Positions 44,721 to 57,584 are shown, counted from the first letter of the stretch. The stretch is DNA of 64,000 nucleotides from Ceratothoa steindachneri (GCA_963969495.1 OZ018321.1:67779035-67843034); one strand, 5' to 3'. The notes: a model not told the origin generated them from the letters alone. Program-made: numbers and translations.

Positions 44721-45739
44721 GTAATATACATATTTTCATTATTCCTTATATTATATTTTTCTGAAATTTTAATGATAATACTTATTTTTTATATCATATG
44801 ATTGTAATTTGGCCATTTTCTTGCAATTATATATACATTAAATAAATATTTTGCAATGTAATGGATACTTATTGCACCCACTGCATTTGTAAGATTTGTA
44901 AACAATGTTTGATTGTATGCTGCCATTTTTCTCCCGTATTTGTGCGTCCCTTGTGTTAAATCACATGCCTAGATCACGAATAAAATACTAGGGGAAGTGT
45001 ATTTAGTGCAAGATGTATGGTATTTGCTATTGATTAATATAATATATCGGGCTATAGCAGTGCCAGCGCACTACCAGTGTCAGACATAAAATATATTTTG
45101 GGCATTTGAAAGGCCATGTGTTCGAAGACAATATGCCATCTGCCGTTATTTTTAATTAAGTCTAGTAGATTTCTCGTCAATTGAAATCAAACAAGAGTAG
45201 TAAGTAAAGAATTGTTAAGGTACATTTATTATAGGGATATTCTTTGAAAAGCATTTAAACTTTTTGTGTTGAGCTCATTGTTTTCTGAGAGGTAAAACAA
45301 CCACTCGGATATATGAAATGTGAGGTGTATAAAAGCTCTTTTTTCCGACTAAGATGGTGTTTCCTTTTGCATCATTGTTTGATCGGAATGAACAACTGTA
45401 TTTAAACTAGAAGGAGTGGATAGAATTCAGTCTCGTTTACCCAGATGTAGGTTGGATGATATTGAATGATGGTGCTGCAATTTTGTTGTACATTTGGGGT
45501 GTCCTACATCGACCTATATTAGTGTTTTCCAATAGGAATTACAGGGTGGGAACACGAAGTGTATACTGATATTTTTGTAATTATTTTCATGATTTAGTCT
45601 GTTGTATAGACTAAAAAGAAGAAAAATATAGGTTATAGTGTGATGTAAGTAATATAGATTGTGATCACCATTATAGTAGACTATATAGCTAAGTTTAGGT
45701 ATATGACCTGAGCTCAAGTTGTGCGCAGGGTTTTAGCTG
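44721..45739. other. No gene recognised
   Basis: AT-rich spacer with no recognisable motif. The frame 45,514-45,717 on the minus strand may be a trailing part of the next relic or chance. Confidence 0.35.
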
Positions 45740-46440
45740 ATATTTGCTTTCAGTATTTTGTCAGTTTTAACTTCAAAACTTTGACACTGAGGAAATTTGA
45801 TATGTGCCTTCTGCTCAATCATATACCACACTCCAAGTTCCTTGGGCTTCAAATCTGGAAAACAGGTCAAGCCAATATTCGTTTGCACAAAACACCTTAA
45901 TATTTACCTTGCACTAGTCTTGAACTTTTGAGGGTTGTGTAAGATTGCTCCATTTTGTTGAATGGTTACACTTACATTTCTTCTTCATCATGTTCAAATA
46001 AACATGGTTGATCTTTAACACCTCTTCATTATATATGATAGGTCACTTTTTGGCATCTTGATGTTACGCTCGATCAGACCATCTTCGAAACTGGCTTCTT
46101 TCTCTTGATAGATGTCCAATGTTTAATTGGAATTTCTTTATATTCCCGTATCCAAACACGACCATTCAGTGTGTTCTAGGTGGGATAAACAGTGAAGAAC
46201 TTTTCATCCGTTTACAGAACTAAAGGCCGCAAGTGATTATTAAGCCGTTGGAGGTATAGATTTGCTCTTTCGACTCTATTATTTTATCAGGATTGAAAAG
46301 CCGGTGTTCATTAGCTATATTGAATTGACGAAGATTAAAGAACATCTTTCAGCAATTTTTGTATGGTCAAATGGCTCTCTTTGATTATTTAACAGCACAG
46401 TTGTTTGAGCTTCCCATCGAATTTCTCCTGATCTAGTTCA
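45740..46440 (-). pseudogene. Tc1/mariner-superfamily transposase relic
   Basis: On the minus strand the best-preserved stretch is VTIQQNGAILHNPQKFKTSA (about 45,900-45,980), the second catalytic block with Asn for Asp. It is followed by FPDLKPKELGVWYMIEQKAH (about 45,800-45,860), corresponding to the SPDLNPLDYxVWxxIExKA region. Farther upstream, RKLRWEAQTTVLLNNQREPF near 46,400 may be the N-terminal helix-turn-helix. It is heavily mutated. The superfamily is supported; the family is not. Confidence 0.55.
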
Positions 46441-47599
46441 TCTTGTTCTTGATGTGGTCGTATGTCCTCACTGGGATGATCCTCACTCGTGGATTTCTGT
46501 CTCTTTAAACCGTTTGCTAGTTTTTAAAACTCTCGTTTATAAACAAGAGTTTTCTATAAATTTACAATTTCTCCCTCTCCCGATTCCCTCTTTTTTCCAT
46601 ATGTTTGTCTTTCGATGGCAACAGATAGGCAACCAGATGGAGGCCAGCTAGGGTCGTAAATCATAGAAGTTTCACTGGTGCTGGCGTAACCCCGTCGTAA
46701 ATCTAAAAGATCTCTTGATTTGTGGCTGCATTAGGCTGTCAGAGTTGCATATGGCCTCCTCCATCTGCGCCCAGCTGTATTTTCATATGTCTTGGGCCTT
46801 TCCCCGATTTTTACCGAGGCATTGATCCAATTTTATCGGGCGAAAAATTTTGCACCAGCTGAGTAGCGAAGAGTGGCTGAAACATTATAGGAAAGAGGGT
46901 AGTTAGCGAGCATATTTTGGGGAGGATGCGAGGGACTCTTGGATTGGGCTTCAGGTTTTTTTATTTTTTTTATTTTAAGGCAAGTAATTTTAGGTGATGA
47001 AATATAAATATGTCCTTATTGGTTTATATGAATTTGTACTTATGAGTGACCGATTGGTTGTTCCCTTATTCTCTGTCCACTGCTCTGCAAGATGACCTGG
47101 CTTCTATTTGGACTGCTAAAATGTTCACTCGCTAAATATACATGCTATGGTTACGGAATATGTACTTGCAACCGATTTTCATATAAACAAACCTCATACT
47201 TTTCTGTACAGAGCTATTTCTTTAACTAATAATATAGATTAAATTTAAACGTAGATTCCGGGTTGCTTGAATCCATTTGTTCAATCAATTTTAAGGAATT
47301 GTTTTTTATGAATTAATCGATCAAGCACACATGAAGATGTCTGAAAAAGCTCGGAGGCTTAAATATACGTACAAATATTGACAAAGGAAATCCCTAGAGA
47401 CAAATACTTCTTTCGATATTTGGTTCGTCCCGAGGTTTTTCCACGTGCAAGTGGATCAAAAGCTTAGAAGACTTTTATGAAGTGATGGGGATTTGAAATG
47501 TTTTATAATAATTGCAAGACGCATATAAGAATTTTAAATGTGAAATAAAATTAGATCACAGTTAACAGGAACTTTTCAGACAGTTTTTAAAAATGGAAG
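46441..47599. other. No gene recognised
   Basis: Mixed composition, with a GC-richer segment at 46,620-46,930 containing two inverted CAGATGGAGG-like words. The plus-strand frame 46,454-46,651 has no family signature. Confidence 0.35.
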
Positions 47600-47883
47600 C
47601 CCTGAGCGGAGATCTGGGCAGGCCCCTCCCTCTGCTGTCCTGGTAAACGTCAGGATGGTGGCCCACTGTTTTTAAACCGTCAGCAGCTTAACCTCGGCAT
47701 GAGCCAACCATCTGGGACACAGGGACCCGCCCGGTCCCCTCTGACGAGTAGGTGAGTCCCATGACTCTAGGGTCGAGGAGCCTTTAAATTTTTTATAAGG
47801 GATATAATAAAACCTCTTTTTCCCAGAAGTCGAAGATTCCTGGTCACCGTGAATGGAAAAGGTATGACCCTTTTGGGTCTGAA

Positions 47884-48960
47884 GTGGACCCCGATCTGGA
47901 CTACGAGCGCTTTCTCGTCCTTAAATTAAACTCCAACTTACCTCTCTCTGTAATAGATGTGTTTTATGTCTATGACGACTTTTTAACAAGGTTTGGTGAG
48001 CCAAAACAAATGTGGTCTCGCAACAATGGCTGCTTGGTTGTAGAAGCAGCATCTCCGAACAACAAAAAGATATCTTCTCGCTAAAAACACTGGCAGATGT
48101 CGAACTTTCCCCTAACCTTGACCCGACCTTTAACACATGCAAAGGTGTCTTGAGTTCCGGTGAACTTATTGAATACAACCTACAAAGATTAAACTCAAAA
48201 CTAGAACCACAAAAAGTGATAAATGCAGTCCCTCTACCCTATACAATTAACGGCGTCAAGGTACCTTCATCAACAATAATCCTCCCCTTTAACAGAACCG
48301 AAGCTCCATCAAGAATAAAAATGGGGTACCTCATATCCCCATCGTACCCTATGTGGAATATCCCAGAAGATGCTTCGACTGTCAAAGATTCGTCCACTCA
48401 AGAAAGGCATGCAACCAAATGCGCATAGTGTTAACTGCAGCAAAAAAAATACCATGGCCCATTTTGCAATCTACCAACTTGCTGTGCAAACTGCATTGAG
48501 AACCACAGAGCATCTGATAAAGAATGCACCATCTTCATATACGAAAAAGAAGTCCTGGCAATCCGAAACAAAAAGAAAGTAAGCTTTAAGGAAGCCCGCC
48601 AACAGACCAAATCATTGTATATTGCACCGGTAAGTAGCTTCTTTGATGCATTGATAAGCATAAAACCCAGTAGGCCTCAGTTTTGACCCCACCCGCCATC
48701 CGATTCACCAGTACATAAACCCCCAACGACCCAAGAGTTTGCACAACTAACTGTTACAGCTATCAGTACTGATAACCAGCCACCAACACCCAGTTATAGT
48801 CCCAAGAATACCCCTACTAGCCAACCTAGACAAGCAGAATATTGCACCCCACCTGGAACACTGCCCAGCCAATCTTTGCCATTCAGATCATCGCCCAGGC
48901 AAAATAAGAGACCCCTCCTGCCCTCCCCTTCATCTCAAGCTCAGAACCACCCATAAGACC
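47884..48960 (+). pseudogene. LINE ORF1 (gag-like) of the 47.6-kb element
   Basis: Two overlapping frames, 47,884-48,084 and 48,012-48,428, are one protein split by a frameshift. It reads DVFYVYDDFLTRFGEPKQMW, VEAASP, DIFSLKTLADVELSPNLDPT and NTCKGVLSSGELIEYNLQRL, then VPSSTIILPFNRTEAPSRIK. This is the RNA-recognition-like and basic part of Jockey/I gag. A decayed CCHC region follows (RCFDCQRFVHSRKAC, about 48,372-48,420), then EVLAIRNKKKVSFKEARQQT near 48,550-48,605 and a Pro/Ser/Thr-rich tail. The antisense frames are shadows. Confidence 0.8.
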
Positions 48961-49292
48961 TCTAAATACCTAGAAATGGACGCAGGGAAGAACCAAAGCA
49001 TCCCCGAGGCTCATAAAGAGACTCTGCCAAAACTGTCACATCCTCTACCACCACCATGGAAATCGAAGCTCCCAAGCAAACCAAGCACTGCCGCAAACCA
49101 ACCATCAACCTTAAAAAGAATACTACCACACTCAAAATTAACTACTACCACTAAACCACCAGGAATAAAACTGAATGAAATAAAGAAAAACGCCACGAAG
49201 TAAGACATGCAAAAACCAAAAATAAAGCCCATCATACTCATAACCATAGAAAACTCAAAAGACAAAAGTAAACTAATTACTTTGAAAATACA

Positions 49293-50606
49293 ATGAGCAA
49301 ATTATCTTTCATTCATTGGAACTGTCAAGGAATTTATGCAAAGTGGGAGGAACTCAATAAAATGTTGAGTAAATAAAACCAATCCCCATTCATAGCACTA
49401 CACGAGTTAATACTAGGACGTAGGCCCGCCCCCCCAACTCCTAAACTACTCAGGATATTATAAATCTAGGGGGCCCACAGGAGGAGTGGCCCTTTTCATC
49501 CTAAACTCCTTCCCACATATGGTAGTACCACTCAATACACCACTGCAGGCAGTGGCCGTTAGGGTACACACCACCAAAAACTATACAATATGCTCTCTAT
49601 ACTTACCTCCAGACGATTGTGTAACAGAGGGTGATATGCTCGACCTATTTTCTCAGCTTCCAACCCCTTCCTTGTCCTTAGTGACATGAATGCTATACGT
49701 CCCTTGTGGGGCGATACAGCTAGAAATACAAGGGAAAATATGTTCAAAAAATTGTTAGCACCTCAAACCTAAGTGTCCTAAATTATGGTAGCCCAACTTC
49801 CTTCCACGCACAAACTAATACTTATACGTGTATTGACTTATCCATCGGCCCACCCATCTGCAAAGTCGATTTTAGGTAGAATGTGGATGATGAGATTAGG
49901 CGCCGTTACCATTTCCCTGTGGTCCTGGATACATACCCCACCCCCTTACATTTCTCTTAAAAGTATGTTGAGAATGGAAGGCAGACTGGCCAAAATTCAC
50001 ATCTCTAACTGCCTCTCCAAGTGATATTACTGAGAGTAGTATTAATGAAACCCTTGAAACCTTTTATAATTTACTCAATATGGTGGCCAAATCATTAATG
50101 CCAATTAAATGGAAGCCTATTACAAAGAAAGCAGTACTCCCAAGGTGGACGGATGAGTGCACTAAGGCTGTCACCCTTTGCAGAGAAGGCTGTCGACGGT
50201 ACCATAGGAACCCCACCATCACCAACAAGTTTAAGCGCAATAAAGCACGAGCCATACGACAACGAACACTCCGACAAGCAAGGAAAACCTCCATGAGAAG
50301 TTACATCTCCTCCCTTAATTTTAGAACGCCCATGAGGAAAATTTAGAGCAAAGTAAAGAAATTCATGGGTAACAATCCTGTTCCGTGCCTCCTAAATCTC
50401 AGAAGCGGCACAAGTATTTGCCCAAACATTCGCAAATGTTTGGGCAAAAACTTACATGCAGCTGACAAACCATACAACAATATCCTCACCATGACTAAAT
50501 TCAAAGCAGACCTGAAACAATCACATATAACCACACCAGGACAAGATGTGATCACCTATGATATGATCGTGAACATATCCCCTACATCCCAAGACCACCC
50601 CCTTAA
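49293..50606 (+). pseudogene. LINE ORF2 N-terminal part (endonuclease and linker)
   Basis: Starts MSKLSFIHWNCQGIYAKWEE at 49,293; WNCQGI is the first endonuclease motif. A stop soon follows, then HELIL at about 49,400 (catalytic Glu region altered). YTICSLYLPPDD appears near 49,581, and SDMNAIRPLWGD near 49,683-49,715 is the GDFNAHxxxWG block. IDLSIGPPICKVDF near 49,830 is the SxIDLxxxS block. RWTDECTKAVTLCREGCRRY at about 50,142 and NKARAIRQRTLRQARKTSMR at 50,240 belong to the linker before the RT. The RT is not present. Confidence 0.75.
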
Positions 50607-50938
50607 GAAGTATTCTTTAATCCATTTTTTCCTAGTTGTGAAAAAATCTCGGCAAGGGAGAGGAGCGAACCAAGCACACAAAGGAAGCAGGCAACCGCCT
50701 TGATCTCAGTTAAAGCAAGCCTTTAGACCACTCAGCTAGGCATGAGAACAAAATCTTTTTCTTTAATAGACAAGCTTTTAAGGAATAGATGAGGCAATAT
50801 AGTGATATGTGGATGTCCTTTTAGCCTGTTGAAACAGGTGGGCTCTATTTATATCATTGATGGAAAGATGATTGCTTTTATTTTCTGATGAATTTTTGAA
50901 ACTATCTTTATTCATCTGAAAGGGCCCTGAAAATTTTC
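50607..50938 (-). repeat. tRNA-derived SINE-like repeat, copy B
   Basis: Nearly identical to copy A over about 330 bp. On the minus strand, TGCCTAGCTGAGTGGTCTAA (about 50,741 downward) is box A and TTGGTTCGCTCCTCTC (about 50,656-50,671) is box B. Its edges coincide with the end of LINE ORF2 on one side and a GC-richer sequence on the other. Confidence 0.8.
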
Positions 50939-51284
50939 TGGGACGTCATATTCCTCAATAGTTATAAAGGCACCCTCTGCCCCTGGCCCATCCAGGCCAA
51001 CAAGCATGATGGTTTCCAGGCCCATTCGGAGCCCTTATGCGGGCTCTACTCAACCCAGGTGCTCCCCTGGTAAAGCTGGCGGCAAAAAGGGTTCATACCT
51101 AATCCCGGATAAAACCTCTTTCCCCAGAGTGACCGTTTTCCATAAGTCGAAACGGTAACGCGCCTCCACCGAGTCATTAGACTCACAAGAGGCAACACCC
51201 CTGAAGTTGGTCGCTCGGCCATCTTCCGAGGTTCCCAAAGCTGTCCCCCGAAAGACGAACAGCAACAAAGGAGATTCGGCTCCT
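50939..51284. other. GC-rich segment, possibly a LINE 5' leader
   Basis: GC-rich, with AAACCTCTTTCCCCAGAGTG resembling the leader of the 47.6-kb LINE. No convincing protein was seen. The two minus-strand frames 51,046-51,310 overlap each other and look like chance frames in GC-rich DNA. Confidence 0.4.
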
Positions 51285-52816
<1,532 letters not shown>

Positions 52817-52856
52817 GTGTATGTTTCGGCTTTTAGAAAGCGGGATCTTGAGCAGG

Positions 52857-53021
52857 AAAAGGAGAGAAAGTACTGAATATAACATATTGCCATTAGCTAT
52901 CATTGTTCTCATAATTGTTAAGCAAATGTTTTTATATAAATCTTTAATATTCTAGCTTAGAAGATGGGTTCAGAACCCGAAACGTTGGCAATATATGTTA
53001 TATTCAGTACTCGCTCCTTTT
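52857..53021 (+). ncRNA. Hammerhead-like foldback unit between two TA tracts
   Basis: A roughly 36-bp inverted repeat (52,857-52,892 with 52,986-53,021; shared word GTACTGAATATAACATA) encloses a core. The core has GAAGA at 52,960-52,964, a strong helix II (GGGTT/AACCC, 52,966-52,978), then GAAACGTT (52,979-52,986). The 5' core strand is TTAGAAGA instead of CTGAAGA, so catalysis is doubtful. The outer inverted repeat would act as an extended stem I. The same GAAACGTT-containing layout occurs at the PLE ends at 16.5 and 18.05 kb. Confidence 0.45.
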
Positions 53022-53023
53022 TA

Positions 53024-53026
<3 letters not shown>

Positions 53027-53103
<77 letters not shown>
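53027..53103. repeat. (TA)n microsatellite
   Basis: About 38 TA units between the foldback unit and the mariner element. Confidence 0.95.
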
Positions 53104-53106
<3 letters not shown>

Positions 53107-54025
53107 GAGGGGCGGTTAATAAGTTTTGCAATTCGGATAGAAGGAAACGAGATATGAGGAAAAGTGTTTTATTATTTTTCAATATAACTACTCTCGACTT
53201 CAATGCACTTGCGCCACTTGTCCCTGAGGCTTCGAATTCCCGACAACCAGAAATCTCCCGACTGCTTTTCAATCCACTCCTGGATGGTGAGCTGGACATC
53301 TTCATCGTCCCCAAACTGGCGTCCACGCAGTGGAGCCTTGAGCTGGCGGAATAAAAAGTAGATCTGGACTGTAGGGGGGATGGTTGGGCTCCTCGAATCC
53401 GGACTCGCGCACTGGCAGCTTGTGCTACTCTGGCCTTGTTGGCTTTGACGACGTTGAAATTGCGCATGGGGCGTGAGGGTTTCTAGAGACCCAACGGACA
53501 GAGACCATGGTCATAGCGAAATTTTCGTGGATGATGTTGATAACACTTCCATGTGATATTCCAAGTTCTCGCTCGATTTCTTCGACCTTTACCAGTCGAT
53601 TTTCGAGGAGCATTCTCTCCACACGGGCCACATTGTCCTCGTTGGTCACGTCTGACGGGCGTTTTCGACGATTGTCATCTTCATTTCACTCACAACCATG
53701 GCGGACCTCCCTATTCCAGGGAGCAATGGTTGCATAGGAAGGGGCAGGGTTGATGTAAACTGCAACAATGCGTTCATGGATCTCTTTTGCATTCTTGCCT
53801 TCCTTGGTCAAAAATTTGATCACTGCGCGGTGCTCAACCTTCTCTATTGTTGAAAAATTTATGCCTGAAGATCTGCGATCAGCTACTACTTGTTAAATAT
53901 ACGAGGCAGGAGCGTGCGGCTGCAGGTCCTGACTTGTCATAACTTGTCCTAACACCGCCACAAAAAGCCCTCCCCCTTCCTCTGTTTTGCCCTCCTGATT
54001 CTCAAAACTTATTGACCTCCCCCTC

Positions 54026-54026
<1 letters not shown>
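53104..54026 (-). mobile_element. Internally deleted mariner element, copy 2, inserted in (TA)n
   Basis: Inverted ends (CGAGGGGCGGTTAATAAG at the left, reverse of TTATTGACCTCCCCCTCG at the right) are flanked directly by TA repeat on both sides. The minus-strand transposase keeps ADRRS and the N-terminus, then MTNEDNVARVERML to SVRWVSRNPHAP (53,649-53,450). It then jumps to SGFEEPNHPPYSPDL (third catalytic region, about 53,370-53,405), followed by GRQFGDDEDVQL and RDKWRKCIEVESSYIEK. The GDETW block and the second Asp are deleted. Its size, 923 bp, is similar to copy 1, but the deletion endpoints differ. The plus-strand frames are shadows. Confidence 0.9.

Positions 54027-54087
<61 letters not shown>
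54027..54087. repeat. (TA)n microsatellite
   Basis: About 30 TA units continuing the TA tract on the other side of the mariner insertion. Confidence 0.95.
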
Positions 54088-54092
<5 letters not shown>

Positions 54093-54406
54093 AAGCCAGT
54101 GATAGAAAAGGAGAAATATTACGGAATAAGAGTGTCTTCATTATTATAAACTCGTTATTCCCATTCAGATGAAGAAAGATGCTTTGGCCCTCCATTGAAC
54201 ATTCAACACAAAGGAAGGAGGTATTTTCGACCTAACAAATCTATTTGATTGTGTCTTTTAAACCTTCTCTCCCTTCGGTTTTGCTTGGAGGAAATGTGTT
54301 AAATGGGAAAGGCAAAGGAATGAATGGCCATTTCCTATTCAATTATCATTTTCATTCTAAAGTTTCTTGTGAGTGACGCTTTGTTTTTTTCTCTCGTTCT
54401 CTTTAG
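54088..54406 (+). other. Intron sequence ending in a strong 3' splice site
   Basis: No coding motif. The last 30 bases are a pyrimidine tract (ttgtttttttctctcgttct) followed by ctttag, a textbook acceptor for the exon that starts at 54,407. Confidence 0.6.
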
Positions 54407-54551
54407 AATACGAAGTACGGCCAGGTAACGACCTCTCTCCTTGTACTTGAGGCTCATCGGAGAGACAACGGTGCCAGGGTCACCTGTACGGCAAGAAATA
54501 GACATGTGCCCCATCTCTCACTTTCCAACCACACTTCACTCTCCATCCATT
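54407..54551 (+). CDS. Immunoglobulin-domain exon of a host cell-surface protein
   Basis: This 145-nt internal exon is bounded by a pyrimidine tract plus CTTTAG and by the donor CATT then GTAAGTAG. Only the frame starting at its first base is open: NTKYGQVTTSLLVLEA, then HRRDNGARVTCTARNRHV, then SLSNHTSLSIH, leaving one base (T). RRDNGARVTCTARN is the DxGxYxCxAxN-type F-strand signature of I-set/C2-set Ig domains, with the disulphide Cys. The preceding VTTSLLVLEA is the E strand. The spare T followed by AC or AT would encode Tyr, giving the frequent SIHYPP domain end. Invertebrate sidestep/nephrin-like adhesion receptors have this pattern. That specific relationship is inference, as only half a domain is visible and no second exon was confirmed in the window. 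Confidence 0.8.
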
Positions 54552-55689
54552 GTAAGTAGATTCGTTTTCAGCATACGACAGAACCAAATGGTAGGCAGCA
54601 AATGCTTCTACTAATAATACATAAAGTATTAATAATAACATAATTATTAATCATTAATAATGAAAATCCTATTATTACGTTATTTCACGCAAAGATTTTT
54701 TAGGGTGGATGGAATATTTTTAATTTATGGTGTATGGGACGAGAGGTTTAGATCGACATTAAAACTATTCGAGGCCTGAATTTATTTTATTTAATTCCTT
54801 TGCTCGAACGAAGCTGTAATTCCCATCTCCTCTTATCGCTTTTATTCATTTTTCTTTTACATTCGTATTAATTCAATCCTTTTAAATGATCTGTTTCTCT
54901 TCATCCTTCATTCCATCTATTTTTTTCATTCTATGCGGAACATGTCTATGAAGCTCATAACACTCGAAAGGATATTGATGGGATTCTAAGAGTGGCCATT
55001 GAGAATTCATAGAAATGTGATCTTTGTCACCGGACGACGCCGAGCTTTTTTCTCTCAAAGATTAGTCAAATGTGGGAAGAGATTCAGGAAGATTGAGTGC
55101 CCTTCCCTGGCATAAGAAAACCTGTTGTCTCGTTTCTAAAACCAAGACTGAGTGTGTTTGTGGAAAATGGCTCCCAGAGTTTTTTTTTAATTACCCACAT
55201 CATTGTTGTTTTATTTTTGCGATTGCTACAGGAAAACGCAATTACCTTCTTCCATCGATGTCCCGCAACGAGAAGTTGGTTTTAGAAATTGTACCCATGT
55301 TGAGCTGACATCTCGGAGATTGCGTGCCCAGGTGCTCCCATGCCCGCGGGAGGATAGGTGGTTATATATCTTCCACACATTCTTACTACCCCAGAAAGAT
55401 GTCTCCCCACAAAGTTTGTGGCGGAGGAGCCTTGGTTAGTTTTCGCTTCCTAGCCAAATTAATTGAGCTTCACTCTTCTAACGCTGAGAGTAGACTAATT
55501 CAACTTTTTAGAGTTTCATTACTCTAAATATTTTATACCAACCTATCTCTAAAAACTTCCCGGAAGAGATGCGTCGGTGTTTTTCAATTCTTGTGTTATA
55601 TGCAAATCTATCGAAGGGCAGGGTGGGTAAAAACAATGTCTGACGACCAAAAGGTCACGTTCTCTGACTTAATCTAATTTATGATCTTA
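54552..55689 (+). other. Probable intron downstream of the Ig exon
   Basis: Starts with the donor GTAAGT. Overlapping plus-strand frames at 55,072-55,527 have no Ig signature (no W or Cys pair in the right spacing), and I could not confirm a second exon. Confidence 0.45.
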
Positions 55690-57030
55690 CGAAATATAAA
55701 ACTTTAAATAATTACTGGGATAACCTTTGGAGGACCTTGGCAAGACTATCATTCGGCAGAGTATGCTAAACAACAAAAGTCTTTCAGATTTCGTTAGAAT
55801 CAGCCGAATAGTTATGATGTTATTGCTAAACAAAAATAGTTCCGGGGCTAACTTTGGGAGGATTTAGCAATTATATTCTTCGATAGAAAATTTAAAACAA
55901 TATTTGGGATTCAAATTTCGTTAGAATCGGCTAAATAGTTATGATGTTATTACCAAAACAAAATAATCACCAGGTAAGGCTTGTGAGAACTTTGGAAATT
56001 ATATCACTTGAATGAAAATGTAATACAATATAAGGGTTTCAATTTCGTTAGAATCGGCCAAGTAGTTATGATGTTATAGACAGAAGAACCTAATTCCTGG
56101 GCTAATCTTGGGAGGACCTTGTCAATTATACCATTCAAAAGAGAATAGAAAAAAACATAGGTTTTTCAAATTTCATTAGAATAAGCCGGAAAGATATGAT
56201 ATTATTTCCAAAACAACATAATTCGTTGGCTAGCCTTGGGAGAACTTGGTAATTATATCTTTCGAAAAAAAATGTAAACAACATTAGGGTTTCAAATTTT
56301 GTTAAAATCGGCCCAATAGTTATGATGTTATTTCCAAAACAATAGAAGTCCAGGACTAACCTTGGGACGAGTTTGTCAATTATATCATTCAAAAGATAAT
56401 GTAAAACAACAAAAGGGTTTCAAACTTCGTTATAATTGGCCAAATAGTTATGATATTAGTATCCGAACAACATAATGACGGGCTAACCTTGTGAGGACTT
56501 TGACAATTATATTATTCGGAAGAGAGGGAAAACAATAGGAGGGTTTCAAAGTTAGTTAAAATCGGAAAAATACTTATGATGTTATTGCCAAAAGAGAATA
56601 ATTCCCGGCTAACCTTGGAAGGATCTTGTCAATTATATCGTCGAAAGAGAAAGTAAACCAATATAATGGTTTCAAATTTCATTGGAATATGCCTAATAAT
56701 CATGATGTTATTTCCAAAACAATATACTTCCCTGGCTAAACTTAGGAGGTACTCAAAAATTATATCTTTCGAAAGAGAATGTAAAACAACATAAGGGTTT
56801 CAAATTTCGTTAGAATCGGCCGAATAATTACGATGCTATTACCAAAATTAAAAGAAATATCACGTGCTGACCTTGGGAGAACATTGGGAATCATAAAATT
56901 CGAAAGATAATTTAAAACAACATAGAAATTTCAAATTTCCTTAAATTCGGCCTAATAGTTACCATGTTATTATAAAAACAAAAAAAATCAAAACGGGGAC
57001 AGACCGACTGACTAATATAGTGAGAAGTAG
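55690..57030. repeat. 127-bp satellite array, about ten units
   Basis: The word gttatgatgttatt, or close variants, recurs at 55,811, 55,938, 56,065, 56,193, 56,319, 56,447, 56,572, 56,698, 56,827 and 56,958, spacing 125-131 bp. Each unit also has tttcaaatttcgttagaatc and aattatatcattcgaaagag. Units differ by roughly 10-20 percent. The array ends in AACGGGGACAGACCGACTGA, which also ends a lone unit at 61,790-61,975. Minus-strand frames here (for example NNIITIGPILTKFETLMLF) are by-products of the repeat. Confidence 0.9.
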
Positions 57031-57460
57031 ACTTGCACGCGACTAAAAAGAACCCACAATTAAAAAAATATATAAATCAAACTTTATTTGCGGCATTATT
57101 CGTGGTTCTTGTAGAAATTATACAAGACATGAGAACAAGTTGTCACTCAGGAATTTTCATGTGCTCCAGATAACTTTCGGAACTCGCGATTGTCGGATGC
57201 TTAGAGGACTTTGACATTCTTTTATTCTAATTGCATCCAAATAATACTTAAAAAATACAATTTCCCTCGTGTAAAATTTATATGGTCTTATAATAGGTAC
57301 AATTTTTGGAAGGCAAAATATGACATAAGTTTCATCATCGTGTAAAACATCGAACTGACGTCTGTGGAGTCGGAGAGGTTTTGTCTCTTATCGGGGTCGA
57401 AAAAGCAACGCGCTTTGAAACTACTTGAATCGAGTCTTTTTAAACTAAAGATTAGCTAAG

Positions 57461-57584
57461 GTTTAAGGTTAAAATGTTTGAGCAAAGTTGTTTTATGAGC
57501 TGGGAGAAGCCTACCCAATCCAGTTTAAGGTTAAAATGTTTGAGCAAAACTGTTTTATCAGCTGGGAGAAGCCTATCCATTCCA
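57461..57584. repeat. 62-bp tandem duplication
   Basis: Two units start at 57,461 and 57,523 with gtttaaggttaaaatgtttg and differ at about five bases. Confidence 0.95.

Larger units (their letters stand above)
47600..50606 (+). mobile_element. Second Jockey/I-type LINE, 3'-truncated and dead
   Basis: A GC-richer leader (47,600-47,880) leads into ORF1 and then ORF2, with the endonuclease start at 49,293. It runs on through the region between endonuclease and RT, stopping abruptly at 50,606 where SINE-like copy B begins. The RT core is absent. Frameshifts are numerous. A related leader-like sequence (AAACCTCTTT.CCCAGAG) recurs at 51,110-51,130. Confidence 0.8.

Noticed and set aside
55072..55527. 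Overlapping open frames downstream of the Ig exon, considered as the next exon
   Set aside because: No Ig cysteine or tryptophan spacing in any frame and no matching acceptor-donor pair with the required phase.
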